Position numbers and translations under genes: made by a program. A model generated the notes under the pieces. The model saw nothing but the letters and a program-made list of their open reading frames with translations. It had not been told where the DNA came from and ran no database searches. Positions 1 through 5,137 of a stretch of DNA of 5,137 nt are shown piece after piece. How positions within the stretch are numbered: the first letter of the stretch is position 1; every line of letters starts with the position of its first letter. The stretch spans positions 1 through 5,137 of the forward strand of contig JAPLUJ010000610.1 in assembly GCA_026397695.1 (NCBI GenBank), in the 5' to 3' direction. Origin of the DNA: Verrucomicrobiota bacterium (GTDB taxonomy: Bacteria; Verrucomicrobiota; Verrucomicrobiia; Verrucomicrobiales; Akkermansiaceae).

Positions 1-1302
1 CTTGCGCGGGGCGAGTTTGGTCACCGAGCTGAGGCCCACCGGGCTCAGGCAGAGTTCGCCCACGGTGTGGATCAGATAGGTGGCCACCAACCATACGGGA
101 ATGACCGGTTTGCCCGAGGCGACGACCCCGGATGCGGCGGCCATGACAACGAATCCGAGCGCCAGAAACAGCAGCCCGAGGCCGAATTTAGTCGGAATCG
201 AGGGATTCCAGTTGTTGCGGGCGAGCAGCACCCACAGCGACGCCATTACTGGTGCCAGCGTGATGACAAACACCGGACCCAATGCTTGGAACCAGCCAGC
301 CGGAATCACGAAGCCGGTCATGTCGATCACCCGGTCCGTGTAGCGCTCCGCAAACAAATTGAACGAGGATCCGGCTTGTTCAAAACCGGCCCAGAACAAG
401 GCCGAGGCGAGAAACAACACCAGGATCAAGGCGATCCTCTTCTTCTCCGCACGATCCAAACCCAGAAATAACAACACATATGCGAAATAGACCGCCGCAA
501 TGAGCACAATGACACCCGATGCATAGCGCGCAATGGCGGGCGGATAGATAACAATCCAGCCCGTCAGGCATAACGCGATCAGTCCCACCACCGCCGCCAC
601 GATGCCGGCCAAAATCCCCATTCCCACGCTGCCCGGACGCATGCGCTGGTGGGGAGATGCGGTGCCGGCACTTCCTAACAGGTGCTTGGAAAACCTGAAC
701 TGTATCAATCCCAGGACCATGCCGACGCCGGCCGCGGCAAACCCCACATGCCAGCTCAGGCGCTCCGCGAGATAACAGCAGGCAATGGGTCCGAGTGCCG
801 CGCCAAGATTCACGCCCATGTAAAAGATGGTGAAGCCGGCGTCACGGCGGGCCCCGCCCTCCGGGTAGAGTTCACCCACCAGCGCGCTCATGTTAGGTTT
901 CAGGATGCCGCTGCCGACCACCACGAGGATCAAGCCGAGGTAGAACGTTTGGGTCCATGGCATGGCCAGCGTGAAATGGCCGAGAGCAATGATGATGCCG
1001 CCATACCAAACCGTTTTCTGGGCGCCGAAAATGCGGTCGGAGAGCCAGCCACCCGGCAGTGCCATCAGATAGACCCCCGCGGTGTAGAGGCCGTAAATCG
1101 CGGTGGCCACTTCGTCGGTGAGTCCCATGCCACCCTTGCTGACCTCCCTGACCATGAACAAAACCAGCAAGGCGCGCATGCCGTAATAACTGAAGCGCTC
1201 CCACATCTCCGTGAAAAACAACGTGCTGAGCCCGCGGGGATGCCGGGTCGGCAAGGTCACTTCAGGTTCCACGATTCGTGTTAGATCGGCGACGTGACCC
1301 AT
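1..1302 (-). CDS. POT/PTR2 family proton-coupled di/tripeptide transporter (3' end outside window)
   Basis: Inner-membrane symporter of the major facilitator superfamily, expected to import di- and tripeptides with protons. The frame is open from ATG at 1302 to base 1, giving 434 residues; bacterial POT proteins are usually about 450-520, so the last helices are missing. Family hallmarks are visible in order: E32-M-W-E35-R36-F-S-Y-Y in helix 1 (the ExxERFxYY proton-coupling motif), GGWLSDR at 84-90, K135-P-N in helix 4, the PTR2 signature FTIFYMGVNLG at 157-167, FWAGFEQAGSS with E308 in helix 7, and GELCLSPVGLS at 415-425. Residues around 215-290 hold extra hydrophobic stretches fitting the two additional helices of bacterial POTs. 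It starts 41 bp after the peptidase stop codon, so co-transcription is likely. The start is slightly uncertain: the nearest GGAG (1322-1325) lies 19 nt upstream and better fits an out-of-frame ATG at 1316. The family is certain; the exact peptide preference cannot be read from the sequence. Confidence 0.95.
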   Translation of the reverse strand, partial: MGHVADLTRIVEPEVTLPTRHPRGLSTLFFTEMWERFSYYGMRALLVLFMVREVSKGGMGLTDEVATAIYGLYTAGVYLMALPGGWLSDRIFGAQKTVWYGGIIIALGHFTLAMPWTQTFYLGLILVVVGSGILKPNMSALVGELYPEGGARRDAGFTIFYMGVNLGAALGPIACCYLAERLSWHVGFAAAGVGMVLGLIQFRFSKHLLGSAGTASPHQRMRPGSVGMGILAGIVAAVVGLIALCLTGWIVIYPPAIARYASGVIVLIAAVYFAYVLLFLGLDRAEKKRIALILVLFLASALFWAGFEQAGSSFNLFAERYTDRVIDMTGFVIPAGWFQALGPVFVITLAPVMASLWVLLARNNWNPSIPTKFGLGLLFLALGFVVMAAASGVVASGKPVIPVWLVATYLIHTVGELCLSPVGLSSVTKLAPRK

Positions 1303-1316
1303 GGCGTGTGGTTCAT
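1281..1316 (-). other. 11-codon ORF overlapping the transporter start
   Basis: An ATG at 1316 preceded by GGAG with a 5-nt spacer opens a short frame, MNHTPWVTSPI, ending in TAA at 1281-1283. It overlaps the transporter start (1302) in another frame. It has the only well-spaced Shine-Dalgarno sequence here. It could be a leader peptide coupling translation into the transporter, or a sign that the transporter's real N-terminus has been shifted by an indel, or chance. The transporter N-terminus is variable in this family, so homology cannot decide by eye. Confidence 0.25.
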
Positions 1317-1343
1317 GTTGGCTCCATTTCCCCCATCGGTTGG

Positions 1344-2693
1344 TTAGAAGCCACGGACGCGCAGCAGCCACTCCTTCATTTCCGGTGTGACCTTGCCTGC
1401 CACTTCCTCGCGGGTCCTGCCGTCCCAGTCTGCGGTTGTGTGATACTTCCGGTTCTCCTGGAGCGCCCGGATGTTGTCCGCTTCCACCAAGGACGAGAAC
1501 GGATTGCCGCCAACCGCACGACGGACCTGCCACAAAATTTGATGCCTCTCCTCGGCCAGTTTTTTCAACTCCGCGTCCATTTGCGCAATCTGTTCTTTCG
1601 TTTCCGTCTGTTTCTTGCGCTCCTCGAGGGCTTTGATTTTTTCCCCGTAGGCGTCGTACCCCAAGGTCTTGTTGAGTTCGGTCGTCTTCTTCTTGCTCCA
1701 CTCATCCCAGGCCGCGGCTGCCTCTTTCGCTTGCTCGATGGATTCCTTGCTAACCGATTGGGTCAGCGCGAAGGGCACTCTGCCCAGAGCGTTGAAATCC
1801 TCGTGGACCTTGCGATAGATGCGGAAATGATCCATCTTTCCCTGGAAGAAGCCGGTCAGGTTTCTGGCACAGGCGATGAAATTCCCTTCCGGCGTGTCGC
1901 CGATGAACACCTCGCGCGGGCTGAATTCGAACTTGCCGTTGGCGACCTGTTTCCCGTCGATGGTGATGAAGGCATTGGATCCGTCCATGGCCACGCGCAC
2001 GGCCACCCATTTGTCAGGAGGAACAACTGCGGCTGAGTCGAGGGTGTGGCTCTTGCCGCCATGTTTGGCTATCAGGACGAGTTTGCCATTCTCGCCGGTC
2101 GTGGCAAGATAGAAGCATTCCTCCGCGCCGGTGCCGAAATCAAAAAGCCGCTGATCCTTGCCGGTACCGCTGCGGTTGATATGCATATCAATGGTCAAGG
2201 CCCCGAAATCGGCTACCGACGGCGGTGCTTCGCCATACTGATTCCCGCCGTTGAAGACAATGCACTTGTGCCCGTCCGCAGTGGTGAATTGCGGGCTGCC
2301 GTAAAGAATCCCGTTGTTGTTAACGTAGGCATCCTCTAGCAGGAAAGACTGCGGCTGGTCGAACTCCCAGTTGGCATAGAGGGCTCCGTCATCGACGCCC
2401 TGACTCAACTCCGCGCCCACGCAGAATCTACCCACGCTGAAGGTGCCGGGTTGGGTGCTCTTGAGGGTGGCACCGTAGTCGGCCACGAGGCCGCCGGTGA
2501 GGATCAGATCCTTCGTGTCGCTCAGATTCACATAAGGGTCGCCCTTGATCACCACGTTGCCGGTGATCTCCGCCGCGCCAGTGATGACGGACCAGCGCTT
2601 GCGGCCCATGGTAACGATGGTCGCACTTTCGAGAATACGCGCGTTGCCGCCGATCTTGAGATCTCCGCACACCCACGCCTTGCCGCCGAGCAC
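1344..2693 (-). CDS. 3' part of the frameshifted secreted metallopeptidase gene: beta-helix end, LamG-like domain, coiled coil
   Basis: This is the second part of the gene that starts at 4920, read in a different frame. From about 2693 the frame gives some 449 residues ending RVRGF before TAA at 1344-1346. It begins with the rest of the hexapeptide helix (GGKAWV, CGDLKI, GGNARI, LESATI units). A LamG/concanavalin A-like jellyroll follows at about 2386-1800, from LYANWEFD through the strands LTIDMHINRS, KWVAVRVAMDG and AFITIDGKQVANG to MDHFRIYRK. Such domains commonly bind carbohydrate or other surface ligands. Then comes a charged, Lys/Glu-rich helical stretch at about 1755-1523 that looks like a coiled coil, and a short polar tail. 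The same frame stays open upstream to an ATG at 2873, but there it is a shadow of the peptidase frame with no recognisable domain. There is no signal peptide of its own, so as an independent gene it would make no exported protein. Its function is inferred to be substrate or surface attachment for the peptidase. Confidence 0.85.
   Translation of the reverse strand: MLGGKAWVCGDLKIGGNARILESATIVTMGRKRWSVITGAAEITGNVVIKGDPYVNLSDTKDLILTGGLVADYGATLKSTQPGTFSVGRFCVGAELSQGVDDGALYANWEFDQPQSFLLEDAYVNNNGILYGSPQFTTADGHKCIVFNGGNQYGEAPPSVADFGALTIDMHINRSGTGKDQRLFDFGTGAEECFYLATTGENGKLVLIAKHGGKSHTLDSAAVVPPDKWVAVRVAMDGSNAFITIDGKQVANGKFEFSPREVFIGDTPEGNFIACARNLTGFFQGKMDHFRIYRKVHEDFNALGRVPFALTQSVSKESIEQAKEAAAAWDEWSKKKTTELNKTLGYDAYGEKIKALEERKKQTETKEQIAQMDAELKKLAEERHQILWQVRRAVGGNPFSSLVEADNIRALQENRKYHTTADWDGRTREEVAGKVTPEMKEWLLRVRGF
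1523..1755 (-). other. Predicted coiled-coil segment of the peptidase gene product
   Basis: After the LamG-like domain the protein becomes strongly charged and helix-favouring: SKESIEQAKEAAAAWDEW, then KIKALEERKKQTETKEQ and AQMDAELKKLAEERHQI. The Leu/Ile/Ala spacing suggests heptads broken once near GYDAYG. Such a tail may mediate oligomerisation or anchoring. This is by-eye reading of composition and periodicity. Confidence 0.55.
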
Positions 2694-2760
2694 CGTCCAG
2701 CACCATCGCATGGGGGCCCACATAGGCGGTCGCCGCCACGCGGGCATTGTCCGCCACGAA
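2403..2760 (-). other. Left-handed beta-helix hexapeptide repeats, interrupted by the frameshift
   Basis: Protein-level repeat region within the peptidase gene. In the upstream frame the units are ADNARV, AATAYV, GPHAMV, then LDG. In the downstream frame they resume as GGKAWV, CGDLKI, GGNARI, LESATI, followed after a less regular stretch by GNVVIKGD, DLILTGGLVADYG and SVGRFCVGAEL. An aliphatic residue every sixth position is the mark of a left-handed parallel beta-helix, as in hexapeptide acyltransferases and gamma carbonic anhydrases. Here no catalytic residues of those enzymes are evident, so a structural spacer between the peptidase and LamG-like parts is more likely. Confidence 0.7.
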
Positions 2761-4920
2761 GCCGCCGCCGTTGGCGTGGCGATGACCCATGGCGTTCTTC
2801 TGCAGGAATTCGACGCGCCGGGCGAGATCGCCCAGCGTCTCGGTTTTGCGCTTCTCCCACCAGCCATTCTCATCGTACCGGCCCGCTTTGACTAGTTCCT
2901 GAAAGGCGGCTGATGATGCCTTGATCCGCACAGCCATATCTAACAGCTTATCCCGGGCAAGCTGGCCGTCCTTGTCCGTTAGCGGGACGGGCACCTCGTG
3001 CTTCACGCTGAAGTCGGTATATTTGTTGCCGTTGTTGATGGTATAAAGTTCATCATGATTGATCACATCGCCCTGCTTGCGGTGCGCGGTGCCGGGCTCG
3101 CACCCGGTCAAGGTCACCTGCCATGGGTAAGCCGGGGCATGGAAGCCGTCCAAATAGTCGCTGATCGATCCGGCCTGCGAGCCGCCCGGCAGACACAAGG
3201 CCGAGGGCGTGGCGGCAACAGTCAGCCATAACCGGCGGTCGGCCGCCTGCAGACCAAAACTCATCCTGCCCTTGTTCCACAAAGGGCTGTAACGCGCACG
3301 GCCGCAGTCATCGACGGCAACAATGCACACCCGCCAATCGCTGTGCAGTTGCGGGTCGTGAAAGCCGTGGAAATCGACCACGATCTCGCTGGCGCCTTCC
3401 TCCGGCATCAGGCGGATGATGTTGAATCCGTAGGTTTTGGGTGCTTCGGAATTGGGGATGCGATAGGTTTTCTCCAGGCCGTACACCGGATAGACATAAC
3501 TGATCTCGGGCATGCCTTGCTTGCTGCGCAGCATGTCCTGTTCGACCATGTCGAGGGTGACCATGCGCGCGGCGTATTCGCCGAAGAAATCGCCGAATCC
3601 CTTGACGCCGTTTTGCCACAGACCGCGCTGCTGACCCAGCCGGGCAATGGTGTGATAGGCCGAGGGTTCGATGGCACCGGCGAGGCTGGCGGACACCACC
3701 GGGATGCCATAGCCCCAGTTGGGATTGTCGCCGAGAACAAAGCACCACAGGGATGACTGGTATCTCGTCACATTCACGTTGCGCCATGGATGCCGGAAAT
3801 TGCCGCTGAACATCTGCAACTCGCCCGGCAAGGTGCAGTGCGCCCCCGCATTGCACGAGGTCTCACCGAAAACGTTCTGGTCCCAGCCCCCCCAGTCGTG
3901 GCCGTGGAAGAACTCGTGTGACAGCGCCTCGAGGCCGGCCCCGCCGATCCCGCAGCCGCCGTAACCACCTCCCGCGCCGCTGGAGGTGGCGGTAATGACA
4001 TATCTGTATTTCGGGCCCTCATGACGCCAGAAAGGCATCGAGGCACCCATGGCATGCACATAGGTCCAGAAATTCTCGATGTGCTCGAAGGTGTTCTTAT
4101 GGTTCAATGTCTGATGAGCGGGGTCCTCCGGCCGCACCCAACCGCCCGAGTCCCTGGCTGTCTTGAGAGACCTGATGCGGAAGTGCGGGGTCTCGAAGAA
4201 GATCCACTCGCCCGTCTCGCACCACTGCGGATACTTGTCGCCTTGTCGCCACTCGATGCCGTTGAATGCAGGACGCACCGCATCGTAGGGCTTCATCTCG
4301 GGAATCGATTCTTCGGAACGCGAGACGCGCGGGTCGGGAGGTACCGTGGCATGGAGTTTCAGCCATGCTTCCATCCAAATCTTGTGAATGAATTCATGGT
4401 CGTCGCGGCTGACCATCTGGGTGACAGGCCCGTAATTGGTTAGAGCCCTTGGTCGGCCGTCCTCCATGCGTAGTACTGCAACGGGAATATGGGGCGGTTG
4501 ACCTTTCATGGGCGTCGAGGTGCCGAAGCCCCGGAAACCGATCAGATGCGCCTTGAACGTGGCGGGGTCCGAAGACGTCCAGTTCCGGCAAAGACCGGCC
4601 AGCGCCTCCTGATCATTTTTTCCGTTGTTGCGCGTCCAGGTTCGCAGCGGCGCGCCTGCGGGGATGTCCACGATGTCCTGCCCCTGGCGCGGCCACCATT
4701 GCACGGTGCGGCGCTGGTAGCCGGTGGCATCGGCGCCGCCTTCCTGCTCTACCTTGTCCAGACCGACACCCGGCACGAGCTTGGCCGGGTAGCGCAGGGA
4801 CTTGTAGTAGTCGTGTTCGGCGGCAGGCGCGCTTGCAGCCAGGCAAGCCGCCGCCACGGTCGTTACAATCGACGGGGTTTTCAAAACAATTGCCAACATG
4901 CCGCTTACGTTCTTGCTCAT
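2428..4920 (-). CDS. Secreted gluzincin-type zinc metallopeptidase, Svx/AvrXca-like, 5' part of a frameshifted gene
   Basis: Exported zinc-dependent endopeptidase. Start chosen at ATG 4920: it has AGGAAAGGAA just upstream and begins a Sec signal peptide (basic start, hydrophobic core, APAA at 31-34, then EHDYY). Residues about 36-210 form an N-terminal domain I do not recognise. The peptidase domain starts near ETPHFRIRS and carries H335-E-F-F-H339 (HExxH); E353 in GETSCNAGAH, 14 residues after H339, is the best candidate third zinc ligand. A Gly/Ser-rich strand (SSGAGGGYGGCGIGG) precedes the motif, and FGDFFGEYAARM lies downstream. Cysteines flank the site (GGCG, SCNAGAHC), fitting a disulfide-bonded extracytoplasmic protein. 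From F721 hexapeptide repeats begin, but after D742 (2695) the frame turns to Arg-rich nonsense and stops at TAG 2428-2430, giving 830 residues as read. The coding sense continues in the frame ending at 1344. Zinc peptidase is well supported; the Svx/AvrXca family name comes from overall resemblance and is less certain. The substrate is unknown. Confidence 0.88.
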   Translation of the reverse strand: MSKNVSGMLAIVLKTPSIVTTVAAACLAASAPAAEHDYYKSLRYPAKLVPGVGLDKVEQEGGADATGYQRRTVQWWPRQGQDIVDIPAGAPLRTWTRNNGKNDQEALAGLCRNWTSSDPATFKAHLIGFRGFGTSTPMKGQPPHIPVAVLRMEDGRPRALTNYGPVTQMVSRDDHEFIHKIWMEAWLKLHATVPPDPRVSRSEESIPEMKPYDAVRPAFNGIEWRQGDKYPQWCETGEWIFFETPHFRIRSLKTARDSGGWVRPEDPAHQTLNHKNTFEHIENFWTYVHAMGASMPFWRHEGPKYRYVITATSSGAGGGYGGCGIGGAGLEALSHEFFHGHDWGGWDQNVFGETSCNAGAHCTLPGELQMFSGNFRHPWRNVNVTRYQSSLWCFVLGDNPNWGYGIPVVSASLAGAIEPSAYHTIARLGQQRGLWQNGVKGFGDFFGEYAARMVTLDMVEQDMLRSKQGMPEISYVYPVYGLEKTYRIPNSEAPKTYGFNIIRLMPEEGASEIVVDFHGFHDPQLHSDWRVCIVAVDDCGRARYSPLWNKGRMSFGLQAADRRLWLTVAATPSALCLPGGSQAGSISDYLDGFHAPAYPWQVTLTGCEPGTAHRKQGDVINHDELYTINNGNKYTDFSVKHEVPVPLTDKDGQLARDKLLDMAVRIKASSAAFQELVKAGRYDENGWWEKRKTETLGDLARRVEFLQKNAMGHRHANGGGFVADNARVAATAYVGPHAMVLDGARRQGVGVRRSQDRRQRAYSRKCDHRYHGPQALVRHHWRGGDHRQRGDQGRPLCESERHEGSDPHRRPRGRLRCHPQEHPTRHLQRG

Positions 4921-4924
4921 GAGT

Positions 4925-4934
4925 TTCCTTTCCT
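4925..4934 (-). promoter_or_regulatory. Ribosome binding site of the peptidase gene
   Basis: On the minus strand AGGAAAGGAA lies 4 nt before ATG 4920. It settles the start: the two in-frame upstream ATGs (for example at 4944) have no purine-rich site, and the residues they would add give no better signal peptide. Confidence 0.7.
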
Positions 4935-5006
4935 GTGTTCGCATGGTGCTATAACGGTGACAACTCATAAATCTTTCGAGGATTCCTGTCATCGGGCAAA
5001 GGGAGG

Positions 5007-5023
5007 TTGGCCGTCCCGGCCAA
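5007..5023. promoter_or_regulatory. Perfect 7-bp palindrome in the peptidase leader
   Basis: TTGGCCG-TCC-CGGCCAA is a perfect inverted repeat with a 3-nt centre, 87 bp upstream of the peptidase start. It could be an operator half-site pair or a small GC-rich RNA hairpin in the leader. There is no T-run after it on the minus strand (AACCTCCC follows), so an intrinsic terminator in that direction is unlikely. No convincing -35/-10 pair was seen around it. The rest of the 4921-5059 leader holds no other recognisable feature. Confidence 0.4.
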
Positions 5024-5059
5024 TACCGTTCAATTAAGCAGGAAGAGAAGAGGGTTTTA

Positions 5060-5137
5060 ACCGCAGATGAACGCAGATAGACGCAGATGAAGAGAGATTT
5101 TTGATTTGATCTGTGTTCATCTGCGTCCATCGGCGGT
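5060..5137. repeat. Imperfect inverted repeat made of 10-bp units, cut or ending at the window edge
   Basis: The left arm (5060-5090) is A followed by three 10-bp units: CCGCAGATGA, ACGCAGATAG, ACGCAGATGA. The right arm (5107-5137), reverse complemented, gives A plus CCGCCGATGG, ACGCAGATGA, ACACAGATCA. The arms agree at 25 of 31 positions around a 16-nt centre. Translated on the minus strand it reads FICVYLRSSAV, a phrase typical of spurious ORFs over dispersed intergenic repeats in environmental bacteria. It is probably a REP- or MITE-like dispersed element and may form a hairpin; no transposase is seen. It may extend beyond 5137. Confidence 0.75.

Noticed and set aside
682..1284. 200-codon plus-strand open frame
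   Set aside because: It is antisense to the POT transporter, whose conserved motifs are continuous in the minus frame.
1303..1343. Terminator or promoter between the two genes
   Set aside because: There is no hairpin with a T-run and no convincing -35/-10 pair in these 41 bp.
1278..2036. 252-codon plus-strand open frame
   Set aside because: It is antisense to the LamG-like and coiled-coil coding region, shows no recognisable domain, and arises from GC-rich codon bias on the real strand.
2688..2706. Programmed ribosomal frameshift
   Set aside because: No slippery heptamer of the X-XXY-YYZ type or A/T-rich run is present at the junction, and the repeat rhythm suggests missing bases rather than a slip.
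4834..4851. Lipoprotein signal with Cys26 (VAAAC)
   Set aside because: The position three residues before the Cys is Ala rather than Leu/Val/Ile, and an ordinary signal peptidase I site (APAA-EH) follows, so a cleaved Sec signal fits better.
4954..4998. Sigma-70-like promoter (minus-strand TTGCCC, 17-nt gap, AAAGAT)
   Set aside because: The spacing is right but the -10 match is weak; not enough to call a promoter.
4921..5130. N-terminal extension of the peptidase by 70 residues to an ATG at 5130
   Set aside because: The extension translates the inverted repeat (FICVYLRSSAV) and leader. The RBS and signal peptide both place the start at 4920.

Overview
This window looks like chromosomal DNA from a free-living environmental bacterium, probably of the Planctomycetota-Verrucomicrobiota-Chlamydiota group. 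The guess rests on three things: GC-rich coding sequence (judged by eye), a secreted protein joining a metallopeptidase, a hexapeptide beta-helix and a LamG-like domain, and an upstream inverted repeat of the type whose translation reads 'FICVYLRSSAV', which recurs in environmental genomes. The assignment is an inference; no marker gene is present.

All real genes lie on the minus strand, so the window reads from right to left. At the right edge (5060-5137) is an imperfect inverted repeat built from 10-bp units. A non-coding leader follows (4921-5059), with a short perfect palindrome and a good ribosome binding site. Next is a very large secreted protein gene (4920 to 1344), interrupted by a frameshift near 2691-2697. 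Read through the lesion it would encode roughly 1,190 residues: signal peptide, N-terminal domain, gluzincin-type zinc metallopeptidase with HEFFH, left-handed beta-helix hexapeptides, LamG-like domain and a charged coiled coil. It resembles the Svx/AvrXca-type secreted peptidases. After 41 bp comes a proton-coupled oligopeptide transporter of the POT/PTR2 family (1302 to beyond base 1), complete at its N-terminus and cut at its C-terminus by the window edge.

The shared strand and short gap suggest one operon: an exported peptidase that could attack a protein or glycoprotein outside the cytoplasm, and an inner-membrane symporter that imports the resulting di- and tripeptides. The frameshift splits the peptidase gene inside the beta-helix. 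Either this strain makes a truncated enzyme lacking the LamG and coiled-coil regions, or the sequence has an indel error. No tRNA, rRNA, CRISPR array or transposase gene was seen.
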